Positions 1 to 7,427 of a stretch of 15,735 nt of DNA are shown here, one piece after another; within the stretch, counting starts at the first letter, position 1, and each line of letters begins with the position of its first letter. The position numbers were made by a program, and so were the translations under genes. Below the pieces are notes generated by a model that saw only the letters and a list, made by a program, of their open reading frames with translations, was not told the DNA's origin and did not search any database. Location: NCBI GenBank assembly GCA_013215025.1, contig JABSRR010000034.1:3144-18878 (forward strand), in the 5' to 3' direction. Source of the stretch: Pseudomonadales bacterium (GTDB taxonomy: Bacteria; Pseudomonadota; Gammaproteobacteria; Pseudomonadales; DT-91).

Positions 1-278
1 GGCATCACTTTAGTTTTTTACTGGATGCAAATATTGACGCTACTTCACCGCTTGGGCAATGGCAGGCTGGGCTGCGGCAGCAGTACCTAGCCAGTTTGAC
101 GGCGCAGCCGCCGAAATATTTTATATTCTTATTGAAACAGCCCGAACAAGCCATTTCTTTAGCAGCAGGCAGCGCGGCCACTTTAACTCAAGTGCCTGCT
201 GTGCAGGCTTTTTTGCAGCAACATTATGGCTTTGCTAAACAGTTCGGCCGACTGGTGATTTTTGCCTATCAGCAGTAA
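1..278 (+). CDS. 3' end of an unidentified gene (C-terminal ~91 residues)
   Basis: The reading frame is open from position 3 to a TAA at 276-278, with the 5' part outside the window. An internal ATG at 96 is unlikely to be the true start because the frame stays open upstream of it with protein-like composition. The visible residues have the pattern tryptophan/leucine-rich helix, then PPKYFIFLL, then a segment ending in an LQQHYG...[13 protein letters not shown] tail. This resembles, from memory, the soluble C-terminal tails of PMT/GT39-like membrane glycosyltransferases, where a short beta-strand pair closes the protein. That resemblance is weak and the function should be treated as unknown. 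Its stop codon lies inside the 3' end of tyrS on the other strand, so the two convergent genes overlap by 10 bp. Confidence 0.55.
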   Translation, partial: HHFSFLLDANIDATSPLGQWQAGLRQQYLASLTAQPPKYFIFLLKQPEQAISLAAGSAATLTQVPAVQAFLQQHYGFAKQFGRLVIFAYQQ

Positions 279-1564
279 AACAACTGCCAATTTTTCTTAC
301 CCAGCTTAACCAAAAAATAACCTTGGTATTTTGCCTGAGAACGGTCAAAAGCGGCCTCGGTAGACATATTGTCAGCTAAGCCTTTCGCCTCACCGTTGAT
401 CAATACGGCATCTCTTGCAAGAGCATCTTTGACTTGTTTACCCGACTTTGCCATACCGCTATCAGTGAGCAGCTGAACCAAGCTAATCTCAGACAAGGCA
501 AAATCATTGAGATTAGTCGCCGGCAGCCCGTCCTGTTTTAATTGCTCAAAATCGTCTTGCGATAGCGCTGCTTGGTCGCCAGAAAATAATGCCTCGCTGA
601 TACGCATCGCGGCAGCGAGCCCTGCTTCCCCATGCACCAGCTGGGTTACCTCGCGCGCTAATATCGCCTGCGCCTCTGGACGCCCCTGGCGCGCTTGATC
701 TGCTTGCTCAATCGCGTTGATTTCAGCTACCGATAAAAAGGTGAAATACTTTAAAAACTTATACACATCAGCGTCAGCAGTATTTAACCAGAACTGGTAA
801 AAAGCGTATGGAGAGGTTTTTTTACTGTCTAGCCAAATGGTGCCTGATTCGGTTTTGCCAAATTTAGTGCCGTCAGCTTTGGTGACTAACGGTAGGGTTA
901 AGCCAAATGCTTTACCTCCGTGCATGCGGCGAGTTAGCTCGGTGCCGCCGGTAATATTGCCCCACTGATCTGAGCCACCAATTTGCAGGGTGCACTCATG
1001 GCGTTGGTAGAGCTCAGCAAAATCAAAGGACTGCAGCAGCATATAGGTAAATTCAGTAAATGAAATGCCGCTGCCCTCTCGCTCAATGCGCTGTTTCACC
1101 GATTCTTTTTGAATCATGGCATTGACCGAAAAGTATTTGCCAACGTCACGCAAAAAGTCCAGTGTTGACATGTCGGCAGTCCAGTCAAGGTTATTCACAA
1201 CCTGCGCTGCATTGTCGCCCTCAAAATGAATAAACTGGCTGACTTGCGCGGTTAGCCGCTGGACCCAGCCAGCAACGGTGTCGGCAGTGTTCAATTGACG
1301 CTCTTGGGCTTTAAACGATGGATCACCAATCAAGCCAGTGGCGCCGCCAACCAAAGCAATAGGACGATGGCCAGCCAGTTGGAAGCGCTTCAGGGTAAGT
1401 AGCGGCACTAAGGAGCCGATATGCAGCGAGTCAGCCGTTGGGTCGAATCCGCAATATAAGCTACGCGGGCTGTTTAAGTGGGTTTCAAGTTCACCCGCTT
1501 CACCGGTTTGTTGCTGAATTAAACCGCGTTCGGCAAGTTCGTTGAGTAAAGCGTTGGTGCTCAT
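269..1564 (-). CDS. tyrS: Tyrosyl-tRNA synthetase (class I)
   Basis: This enzyme charges tRNA-Tyr with tyrosine in the cytoplasm. The 431-residue product has the class I signatures: an HIGS motif at residues 48-51 and the KMSKS-equivalent KFGKT at 234-238. The tyrosine-pocket segment [10 protein letters not shown] lies at 195-204, and a C-terminal S4-type RNA-binding domain covers about 359-425. Length and motifs match the roughly 424-residue E. coli type. I chose the ATG at 1564 (product begins [10 protein letters not shown]) rather than the in-frame ATG at 1597. An AAGG ribosome-binding site (1571-1574) sits 6 nt before the chosen start, and the 11 extra residues would be non-homologous. 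It diverges from the M23 peptidase gene, and its 3' end overlaps the convergent gene at the left edge. Identification is secure. Confidence 0.97.
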   Translation of the reverse strand: MSTNALLNELAERGLIQQQTGEAGELETHLNSPRSLYCGFDPTADSLHIGSLVPLLTLKRFQLAGHRPIALVGGATGLIGDPSFKAQERQLNTADTVAGWVQRLTAQVSQFIHFEGDNAAQVVNNLDWTADMSTLDFLRDVGKYFSVNAMIQKESVKQRIEREGSGISFTEFTYMLLQSFDFAELYQRHECTLQIGGSDQWGNITGGTELTRRMHGGKAFGLTLPLVTKADGTKFGKTESGTIWLDSKKTSPYAFYQFWLNTADADVYKFLKYFTFLSVAEINAIEQADQARQGRPEAQAILAREVTQLVHGEAGLAAAMRISEALFSGDQAALSQDDFEQLKQDGLPATNLNDFALSEISLVQLLTDSGMAKSGKQVKDALARDAVLINGEAKGLADNMSTEAAFDRSQAKYQGYFLVKLGKKNWQLFYC

Positions 1565-1612
1565 GATGGGCCTTTTTAACAGTGATAAAGCATGCAATTG
1601 TGGCCGAAGAAT

Positions 1613-1642
1613 ATAGTAAAGCGCCTAAATTACAAGAGCCAA
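1613..1642 (-). promoter_or_regulatory. Candidate tyrS promoter (weak)
   Basis: Read on the minus strand, TTGGCT (1637-1642) is followed after 18 nt by TACTAT (1613-1618), about 50 nt upstream of the tyrS start. Both hexamers match the sigma-70 consensus only partly (4/6 and 4/6). A TATAAT further up (1689-1694) lacks a good -35 partner, so the choice is uncertain. Confidence 0.25.
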
Positions 1643-1656
1643 GATAAAAGCTTTGA

Positions 1657-1662
1657 TATACT
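1657..1662 (+). promoter_or_regulatory. Candidate -10 box of the M23 peptidase gene
   Basis: TATACT (5/6 to the sigma-70 -10 consensus) lies 46 nt before the proposed TTG start at 1709. No good -35 hexamer is visible at 16-18 nt upstream. If transcription begins about 1669, the upstream ATG at 1592 would not be in the transcript, which supports the shorter gene model. Confidence 0.35.
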
Positions 1663-1708
1663 GCCAAACAACTCAGCCGACCACAGCAATTATAAAGAAG
1701 CCACTGTT

Positions 1709-3175
1709 TTGAAATTACACTCTTTGCCTCAGTTGCTGAATGCCTTTCCTAAACAGCATCTCATTGTTTTATCAGGATTAGTATTATTGTTATTGCTGAG
1801 TCAGCTAAGCATGCAGGACGGTGATCAGCATCAGCTAATAGAGCTTAGCTTGCCCCTTGAGCCAACCACAGTGCCTAATCAGCCGCTTGCCGATGCTGAT
1901 GCTAATCCAGAGCTTGAGCCTATCACAGAAGCGATTGAAAAGGCGCTCGACAAAGATTTTGACAAAAACCTCGATATAGCAGCTGATGAAGATGCCGATG
2001 ACGCGCAAACGGGCGATGCGGCGATTGTGCAGGACGAGACGCTTCGCTGGCGCGAAACCGAGGTGAAAGCCGGCGACTCATTGGCAGCGATTTTCAGTCG
2101 CATGGGCTTTAGCCCATCGTTATTAAGCCAAATCATGCAGTCAGATGACAAAGCCAGCTTATTTACTCGTATTCACCCGGGTCATCGTTTTAGATTTGCT
2201 ACCGACGGCGAAGATAATTTACAAATTTTACAATATCTGCCGTCACAGCTTGAAACTCTTGAAGCGCTGCGACTCGATGATGGCAGTTATAGTATTACCC
2301 AGCAAGTTCGTGAGCCTGAGGTACAGCTAGCCTTTCAATATGCTGAACTGCAAGACTCCTTATCGCTTGCTGCTGAGGATGCTGGCATCTCTCAGCGGCT
2401 GGTGATGAATATGGCCAATATTTTCAGTGGCGTGATGGACTTTGTGTACGACCCGCGTAAGGGCGATCGCTTTACTCTAATGTATGAAGAGCTGTATTTA
2501 GACGGTAAAAAAATCGCCAACGGTGATATTCTGGTGGCCAGCTACCAAAGCCAAAACCATAAACAGCGCTTTCAAGCCTTCCGCTTTGAATTCAGCGATG
2601 GCAGCGCTGGTTATTTCAATTCAGAAGGGCTGTCGATGCGTAAGGCGTTTTTACGTGCACCATTAGACTTTACCCGCATTAGCTCGGGTTTTAATCTGCG
2701 CCGCATGCACCCGATCCATAAAAAAATACGCGCGCACCGCGGCACTGACTATGCCGCACCCAGAGGCACGCCGGTCTATGCTGCGGGCGATGGCAGAATT
2801 TGGAAGTCTGGCTTTTCGAAGGCGAATGGCAACTATATCGTGATTCGCCATCCAGGCGGCTACGAGACAAAATATTTGCACCTTGATAAACGCTTTGTGC
2901 GCTCTGGTGAGAAAGTTGTTCAGCGCGAAACCATCGGTACAGTTGGCTCAACGGGTTACTCAACTGGGCCACATTTGCATTACGAGTTTTTGGTAAACGG
3001 CGTGCACCGCAATCCTCGCACCATCATCGATAAACTGCCGACCGCAAAACCGGTGCCGAAGCAAGAGCGCGCTGCCTTTGAGCAGCAGTTACGTTATCTG
3101 CAGTCGCAGTATGAAAGCCTGCAGTCTGCGCCGGGCGAGGATGCTGGCGGTGACGATATAAGCGCCGTACCCTAA
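1709..3175 (+). CDS. Membrane-anchored M23 peptidoglycan endopeptidase with OapA/LysM-like domain (MepM type)
   Basis: This is probably a zinc DD-endopeptidase that cuts peptide cross-links in peptidoglycan from the periplasmic side of the inner membrane. With a TTG start at 1709 (AAAGAAG ribosome-binding site at 1694-1700) the product has 488 residues. Residues 16-33 form a membrane anchor preceded by a short basic cytoplasmic tail. A very acidic linker follows (about 50-110), then an OapA/LysM-like wall-binding segment (about 110-195). The M23 domain is near 340-435, with HRGTD (H343, D347) and GPHLHYEF (H422, H424) carrying the zinc and catalytic residues. The ORF also stays open to an ATG at 1592 (527 residues), but that extension has no ribosome-binding site and overlaps the presumed promoter. 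Pseudomonas keeps the same neighbours, tyrS on one side and anmK on the other. The start codon is the main uncertainty. Confidence 0.9.
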   Translation: MKLHSLPQLLNAFPKQHLIVLSGLVLLLLLSQLSMQDGDQHQLIELSLPLEPTTVPNQPLADADANPELEPITEAIEKALDKDFDKNLDIAADEDADDAQTGDAAIVQDETLRWRETEVKAGDSLAAIFSRMGFSPSLLSQIMQSDDKASLFTRIHPGHRFRFATDGEDNLQILQYLPSQLETLEALRLDDGSYSITQQVREPEVQLAFQYAELQDSLSLAAEDAGISQRLVMNMANIFSGVMDFVYDPRKGDRFTLMYEELYLDGKKIANGDILVASYQSQNHKQRFQAFRFEFSDGSAGYFNSEGLSMRKAFLRAPLDFTRISSGFNLRRMHPIHKKIRAHRGTDYAAPRGTPVYAAGDGRIWKSGFSKANGNYIVIRHPGGYETKYLHLDKRFVRSGEKVVQRETIGTVGSTGYSTGPHLHYEFLVNGVHRNPRTIIDKLPTAKPVPKQERAAFEQQLRYLQSQYESLQSAPGEDAGGDDISAVP

Positions 3176-3208
3176 GCGGTTTAACAGTGAGCAAACACGA
3201 TCAAAGGC

Positions 3209-3264
3209 GTGATGAATCAGCTATGATGAAAAACCCATGATGAAAAAGCCATGATGAATAAACC
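3209..3264 (+). repeat. Four 14-bp tandem units forming a minicistron array into anmK
   Basis: Units begin at 3209 (GTGATGAATCAGCT), 3223 (ATGATGAAAAACCC), 3237 (ATGATGAAAAAGCC) and 3251 (ATGATGAATAAACC). The last one is the anmK start. Because 14 is not a multiple of 3, each unit is shifted one frame from the previous one. Units 1-3 each read as a five-codon ORF (V/M-MNQL, MMKNP, MMKKP). Each ends in TGATGA, which overlaps the next unit's ATGATG in an ATGA stop-start junction. An AAAGG (3203-3207) precedes the first unit. The repeat structure is seen directly; any role in translational coupling is inference. Confidence 0.85.
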
Positions 3265-4345
3265 AGGCGAGCTATATATCGGCCTGATGTCCGGCACCAG
3301 TTTGGATGCCGTTGATGCCGTACTGGTCGATTTTAAACAGCCGCAGCTTAAGCTGCTTGCCAATTATCAGTTGCCACTGACTGCGACATTGAAGACAGAA
3401 ATCTTGGCGCTGAATCAGCCTGGCCATGATGACTTAAACCGTGCGATGCGCATGCAGCGTGAATTGGGCTATGTGTTTGCCCACGCGGTGCAGGCCTTGC
3501 TGGCAGCTGCCGAGCTTGAGTCCAGCGCTATCAGCGCGATTGGCAGCCATGGACAAACCGTACGACATCAACCCCAGGGTGAATTTGGTTTTAGCTTACA
3601 ATTAGGTGATCCGGCAACGATAGCCGAGCTTACCGGCATCCCTTGCTGCGCCGACTTTCGCAGCCGCGATATTGCCGCGGGTGGCCAAGGTGCGCCGTTA
3701 GTGCCGGCGTTTCACCAGCGTTATTTAGCTAGCGATCAGCAAGCAAGAGCGATTGTGAATATCGGCGGCATGGCGAATATAAGCTTGCTACAGCCGGGGC
3801 AAGCCTTGCGGGGTTTTGACACTGGCCCGGGTAATGTGCTGATGGATGCCTGGATAGACCTGCATTTGCAGCAGCCATTTGATCGTGACGGCAGCTGGGC
3901 TGCCACCGGTACGGTTAATCAACAGCTGTTAGCAGACTTATTACAGCATCCCTTCTTTGCGCAAACTGGGCCAAAATCGACCGGGCGTGAAACCTTTGGT
4001 GTCTCGATGCTGACACCCTTGTCGGGTCAAGACACTGCTGCCAATATTCAAGCGACATTGCTTGAGCTCACGGCGCAAACTATTGTCGCTGGCCTTGATG
4101 CGAATATTGAGGCGATTTATTTATGTGGTGGCGGCGCTAAAAATACCCAACTACGGCAGCGAATTGCCGCGCTGGCTGAGCGCCCAGTTGAGACGACCGA
4201 GCAGTTGGGTATGTCGGCTGAGTATTTAGAGGCTATCGCATTCGCTTGGTTAGCGCGCTGCTTAATTCGGGGTGAGACCAGTAATGCACCCACGGTGACT
4301 GGTGCCAAAGGAGAGCGAATTTTAGGCGCGATATATCCTGCCTAA
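3251..4345 (+). CDS. anmK: Anhydro-N-acetylmuramic acid kinase
   Basis: AnmK phosphorylates and opens 1,6-anhydro-MurNAc, giving MurNAc-6-phosphate, so that wall fragments can be reused in the cytoplasm. The 364-residue length is close to the 369 of the E. coli enzyme. Visible family motifs are GLMSGTSLDAVDAV (11-24), GSHGQTVRH (98-106), DFRSRDIAAGGQGAPLVP (135-152), NIGGMANIS (170-178) and GFDTGPGNVLMDAW (188-201), where D190 corresponds to the catalytic aspartate. A late LCGGGAKN (291-298) is also typical. It lies 75 nt downstream of the M23 endopeptidase, so co-transcription is plausible and functionally sensible. The start lies in the last unit of a tandem array, and either of two adjacent ATG codons (3251 or 3254) could be used. 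The erpA gene that often follows anmK in Pseudomonas is absent here. Confidence 0.97.
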   Translation: MMNKPGELYIGLMSGTSLDAVDAVLVDFKQPQLKLLANYQLPLTATLKTEILALNQPGHDDLNRAMRMQRELGYVFAHAVQALLAAAELESSAISAIGSHGQTVRHQPQGEFGFSLQLGDPATIAELTGIPCCADFRSRDIAAGGQGAPLVPAFHQRYLASDQQARAIVNIGGMANISLLQPGQALRGFDTGPGNVLMDAWIDLHLQQPFDRDGSWAATGTVNQQLLADLLQHPFFAQTGPKSTGRETFGVSMLTPLSGQDTAANIQATLLELTAQTIVAGLDANIEAIYLCGGGAKNTQLRQRIAALAERPVETTEQLGMSAEYLEAIAFAWLARCLIRGETSNAPTVTGAKGERILGAIYPA

Positions 4346-4380
4346 AGTTCTGATGTAAAGCCAGTGGCGATACGCCGCAC

Positions 4381-4470
4381 TTAATGGATGAAAAACTGAC
4401 TGGCAACGGTGATGAGCATGCCAGCTATGAATAACAAAACCGTTAAATCGAGTATATTTTCGCGATTCAT
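4381..4470 (-). CDS. Putative 29-residue single-span membrane protein
   Basis: This is a short ORF from ATG (4470) to TAA (4381-4383). The product begins MNRENILDLT and continues as an uninterrupted hydrophobic stretch (about residues 9-27, with VLLFIAGMLITVA at its core), ending in FFIH. That is the profile of a one-pass small membrane protein with a short charged N-terminus. A GAGG ribosome-binding site (4477-4480) stands 6 nt before the ATG, and a promoter-like pair with a consensus TTGACA lies about 35-65 nt upstream. It sits alone between the convergent ends of anmK and ilvA, filling an otherwise empty 263-bp gap. I recognise no family and assign no function. The coordinated promoter, ribosome-binding site and hydrophobic product make it better than a random short ORF, but conservation is untested. 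Confidence 0.55.
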   Translation of the reverse strand: MNRENILDLTVLLFIAGMLITVASQFFIH

Positions 4471-4490
4471 GGTGTGCCTCGCTATAAGCG

Positions 4491-4504
4491 TGATCAGTTG
4501 ATCA
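4491..4504. repeat. TGATCA-GT-TGATCA dyad at the small-ORF transcription start
   Basis: Two copies of the palindrome TGATCA are separated by GT, making both a direct and a nearly symmetric inverted repeat. It overlaps the predicted transcription start (about 4499) of the 29-residue ORF, which is where a repressor site would sit. The regulator, if any, is unknown. Confidence 0.4.
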
Positions 4505-4505
4505 A

Positions 4506-4534
4506 AAATTAGCCAATAGATGAGGCGATGTCAA
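4506..4534 (-). promoter_or_regulatory. Candidate sigma-70 promoter of the small membrane ORF
   Basis: On the minus strand a perfect TTGACA (4529-4534) is followed after exactly 17 nt by TAATTT (4506-4511, 3/6 to consensus). The -35 is strong and the -10 weak. It lies 35 nt upstream of the ATG at 4470 and downstream of the ilvA stop, so the 29-residue ORF is the only visible target. Confidence 0.45.
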
Positions 4535-4608
4535 GCAAACAATGGCTTATGCAAACAAATAAAACAATTTTGTCAGCTTTGTTGGCTAAGCCAATGGTTT
4601 TAGTGCTT

Positions 4609-6117
4609 TTATTTTAAGAATTGCGTGTAGGCAGGGTTCTCAGTTTCATCAATATAGCGATAACCCAGGGCCTTCAACAGCGTCGGTATGGTTTTGCGCT
4701 CAGCCTGGGGTACCTGCAGGCCGACCAGCACGCGACCATAAGCACTGCCGTGATTGCGATAGTGAAACATCGAAATATTCCAATGCGAGCCTAGCTGTTC
4801 AAGAAAATCCAGCAGCGCGCCTGGTCGCTCAGGAAACTCAAAGCGATACACTACCTCATCATCGACCTGCTGGCTGTGTCCGCCAACCATATGCCGCACA
4901 TGGTTTTTCGCCATTTCGTTATCGCTCATATCGATCACCGGATAGCCGCGCTGATCTAACTTTTGCTGCACAGCCTCTTTATCCTGCATCGATTTAATCT
5001 GCATGCCGACATAAATATGCGCACTGCTGGCTTGGTTGTAGCGATAATTAAACTCGGTGATGCTGCGTTTGCCGATGGTGCTGCAAAATTGCTTAAAGCT
5101 GCCTGGGCGCTCAGGGATCTCTACGCTGAACACCGCTTCACGTTTTTCGCCAAATTCGGTGCGCTCAGAAATATAGCGCAAACGATCAAAATTAGTGTTG
5201 GCGCCGCTCTCAACACAGACCATGGTTTTGCCTTGCAGCTGATGCAGCTCGGCATATTTTTTTAGGCCGGCCAGCGATAGCGCACCAGCAGGTTCTGAGA
5301 TCGAACGCGTGTCTTCAAAGATATCTTTAATGGCCGCGCACATTTCATCGGTATTGGCAGTGATCACCTCGTCGACAGTGGCTTTCAGAATCCGGTAGGT
5401 CTCTTTGCCGATTTGCGCAACAGCGACGCCATCGGCAAAAATGCCAACCTCGGGCAGCGTCACGCGACGATTCGCATCCATCGCGGCTTTTAGGCAGGCT
5501 GCATCCTCTGGTTCAACCGCGATGATTTTTACTTCTGGACGCACATATTTTACATAGGCGGCAATGCCGGCTGCCATACCGCCACCGCCAACTTGTACAA
5601 AGATATAATCAACATGGTTGATTTGGCGCAAAATCTCCATGCCAATGGTGCCCTGGCCGGCGATAACCTCGGGGTCATCGTAAGGGTGCACATAGGTCAT
5701 GCCCTTGTCTAATACCAGCTGTTTGGCATAGCTTGCCGCTTCGTCATAGGTGTCGCCATGCAGGACAACTTTGCCGCCCCAAGATTTTACCGCATCAACT
5801 TTGATGGTTGGCGTGGTTTTTGGCATCACAATTGTCGCCTTGACGCCAAGCTTTTGTGCCGAATAGGCAACGCCCTGCGCATGGTTGCCGGCCGATGCGG
5901 CAACAATGCCGCGCGCTTTTTCGTCGGCACTCAGTTGGCGCATGCGATTATAGGCGCCGCGCAGCTTAAACGAGAATACCGGCTGTAAGTCTTCGCGCTT
6001 GATCATCACCTGATTATTCAGGCGCTTGGATAAAAAGCGCGCGTGTTGCAGCGGCGTCTCAATCGCGACATCATAGACATTCGCTTCAAGGATTTTTTTG
6101 ATATAGCTTTGCGGCAT
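4609..6117 (-). CDS. ilvA: Threonine deaminase, biosynthetic
   Basis: This PLP enzyme converts threonine to 2-oxobutanoate, the first step of isoleucine synthesis. The product has 502 residues. The PLP lysine lies in SFKLRGAYNRM (K51), the substrate loop is AASAGNHAQG (73-82), and the phosphate-binding glycine loop is GGGGMAAG (177-184). Two ACT-like regulatory subdomains follow at about 328-400 and 423-495, each opening with an ERPG motif. The tandem regulatory region marks the isoleucine-feedback-controlled biosynthetic form, not the catabolic one. I chose ATG 6117 (MPQSYIKKIL) because the longer in-frame ATG at 6177 lies upstream of a perfect TATAAT box. The ribosome-binding site (AGAG) is weak. 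The gene diverges from an acyltransferase gene. Confidence 0.96.
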   Translation of the reverse strand: MPQSYIKKILEANVYDVAIETPLQHARFLSKRLNNQVMIKREDLQPVFSFKLRGAYNRMRQLSADEKARGIVAASAGNHAQGVAYSAQKLGVKATIVMPKTTPTIKVDAVKSWGGKVVLHGDTYDEAASYAKQLVLDKGMTYVHPYDDPEVIAGQGTIGMEILRQINHVDYIFVQVGGGGMAAGIAAYVKYVRPEVKIIAVEPEDAACLKAAMDANRRVTLPEVGIFADGVAVAQIGKETYRILKATVDEVITANTDEMCAAIKDIFEDTRSISEPAGALSLAGLKKYAELHQLQGKTMVCVESGANTNFDRLRYISERTEFGEKREAVFSVEIPERPGSFKQFCSTIGKRSITEFNYRYNQASSAHIYVGMQIKSMQDKEAVQQKLDQRGYPVIDMSDNEMAKNHVRHMVGGHSQQVDDEVVYRFEFPERPGALLDFLEQLGSHWNISMFHYRNHGSAYGRVLVGLQVPQAERKTIPTLLKALGYRYIDETENPAYTQFLK

Positions 6118-6156
6118 ATTTGCTCTGCGACCAATAATTGATAAGGATGCGCACTT

Positions 6157-6162
6157 ATTATA
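6157..6162 (-). promoter_or_regulatory. Candidate -10 box of ilvA
   Basis: A perfect TATAAT on the minus strand lies 39 nt upstream of the ilvA ATG at 6117, giving a leader of about 33 nt. No recognisable -35 is seen 17 nt further up; instead there is a CCCT-GATTG-AGGG dyad just upstream, at about 6170-6183. The leader is too short for an attenuator. Confidence 0.45.
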
Positions 6163-6246
6163 AGGTAATGCCCTCAATCAGGGGTAGCGCGAGAAAAGAA
6201 AAACTTTTTTGAGCTAGCAAACAATAATAAAAACCGAGCATTTTGT

Positions 6247-7365
6247 ATGGCGATCCGCCAAGCTAGGCCACATATTCAGTCACTCACAGGCTTACGCTTT
6301 TACCTCGCTAGTGCAATTTTCGTCATGCATTTTAGCCAGTTTGTACTTGCCTCGCTGTTTCCTAACCGCTCGATATTTTCTGACTATACCTCAGCCGGCC
6401 ATTTGGCAGTTGATGCCTTTTTTGTGTTGAGCGGTTTTGTAATCGCTTACAGCTATTTTGATACGATTCAGCAGCAGGGGCAGTTCTGGCCATTTATTGT
6501 GCGTCGGCTGGCGCGGATTTTTCCGGTGCATCTGTTTACCACCCTATTGGTCGCTATACCGATTATGCTCTACCTCGGCGCCGAATATCAGCAAGCGGCC
6601 AGCTATATGCGCAATATTCCTGAACGCGCAGTTGAGTTTAATCTCAGTGAATTGGTGAAAAGCCTGCTGCTGGTGCAGTCATGGAGTCTACCGATGACGG
6701 TAAGCTGGAATTTTGCCTCTTGGTCGATCAGCTGTGAATGGTTGGTATATCTGTTGTTCCCGCTGTATGTGGCGGCATTAAAACCTGCAGCTGGTCGTCC
6801 GCTGGTGACTTTATTGCTAATCATCGCTTTATATATTCTAGAGATCGTAGCGGCTGCGGTCAGTATGCAGCAGCAGGGTATTAACGGCGTTGGCGTGATT
6901 CGTGTGTTGCCGAGTTTTGCCAGCGGTATTCTGCTATGCAGGCTGTGCTGGCAGCAGCCTGCTGCCCAGCCAAAACAGCTGAACTGGCTTTTTTGGCCGA
7001 TGTTAGCGGTACTGCTTCAGCCGGAAACTTGGTTAATGATCGGCGTTTTACCGTTTTTTATGCTGCTTATTTACTTGCTGGCACGACAACATATTAGCGC
7101 CAGTTGGCTGACTCACCGCTGGGCAATTTATGGCGGGCATATTTCATTTTGCTTATATTTAGCGCATGCGGCCTTGCTGGTACTGAGCGCATTGTTTGCT
7201 AACCCCAGTGATTATGCCGCGGCTGCTGGCTGGCAGAAGGGGATTTATATTGTGGGCTTTTTGTTGGCTACGGTGGCATTGACCTTAGTGGCGCACCATC
7301 TGATTGAAAAGCCTGCATTTCGCTGGGTTACCAAGCGATTGTCAGCGAACACAGCAAAAGCTTGA
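6247..7365 (+). CDS. Acyltransferase-3 family integral membrane protein (OafA/YrhL-like)
   Basis: The 372-residue product is strongly hydrophobic, with roughly ten membrane spans, and matches the acyltransferase-3 family that moves O-acetyl or other acyl groups onto surface sugars or lipids. Family hallmarks are the early SLTGLRFYLASAIFVMHF segment (12-29, with the conserved His28), DAFFVLSGFVIAYSYF (56-71), RRLARIFPVH (86-95) and SWSISCEWLVYLLFPL (159-174, with Glu164). It has no extracellular SGNH domain, so it is the short form. The acceptor cannot be deduced, since no polysaccharide genes are nearby. It stands alone between ilvA (divergent) and the rubredoxin reductase gene (convergent). 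The ribosome-binding site before ATG 6247 is poor, so a slightly different start is possible. Confidence 0.9.
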   Translation: MAIRQARPHIQSLTGLRFYLASAIFVMHFSQFVLASLFPNRSIFSDYTSAGHLAVDAFFVLSGFVIAYSYFDTIQQQGQFWPFIVRRLARIFPVHLFTTLLVAIPIMLYLGAEYQQAASYMRNIPERAVEFNLSELVKSLLLVQSWSLPMTVSWNFASWSISCEWLVYLLFPLYVAALKPAAGRPLVTLLLIIALYILEIVAAAVSMQQQGINGVGVIRVLPSFASGILLCRLCWQQPAAQPKQLNWLFWPMLAVLLQPETWLMIGVLPFFMLLIYLLARQHISASWLTHRWAIYGGHISFCLYLAHAALLVLSALFANPSDYAAAAGWQKGIYIVGFLLATVALTLVAHHLIEKPAFRWVTKRLSANTAKA

Positions 7366-7383
7366 GTAGCAAATTTAAGGCAT

Positions 7384-7408
7384 AAAAAAGGCCAGCAAAT
7401 GCTGGCCT
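7384..7408 (-). terminator. Intrinsic terminator of the rubredoxin-reductase gene
   Basis: AGGCCAGCA-AA-TGCTGGCCT (7389-7408) is a perfect inverted repeat. Read on the minus strand it is followed at once by six T residues (7384-7389), 20 nt after the stop codon at 7428. On the plus strand there is no T tract, so it should terminate only the minus-strand transcript. Confidence 0.88.
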
Positions 7409-7427
7409 GTCTGTGCTGGCAAAAGCA

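Noticed and set aside
96..98. ATG at 96 as start of a 60-residue protein
   Set aside because: The frame is open to the left edge with coherent protein sequence, so this is an internal methionine of a truncated gene.
2663..2972. Two minus-strand ORFs within the M23 peptidase gene
   Set aside because: They are opposite the conserved catalytic domain, which fully explains the sequence.
3209..3264. CRISPR-like or minisatellite interpretation of the 14-bp repeat
   Set aside because: There are no spacers and only four units; the start-stop arrangement is the striking feature, so it was kept as a minicistron array.
4359..4379. Imperfect GTGGCG/CGCCGCAC stem after anmK as a terminator
   Set aside because: The stem is bulged and there is no T tract, so termination there is not supported.
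4582..4594. TTGGCT-A-AGCCAA inverted repeat after ilvA as a terminator
   Set aside because: The loop is too short for the full stem and no T run follows at the proper distance on the minus strand.
4963..5265. 100-residue ORF antisense to ilvA
   Set aside because: It is a shadow of the ilvA regulatory domain; its composition and lack of signals give no support.
6118..6177. Leader peptide or longer N-terminus for IlvA from ATG 6177
   Set aside because: The ATG lies upstream of the TATAAT box and the extra residues do not resemble the family; no attenuator structure is seen.
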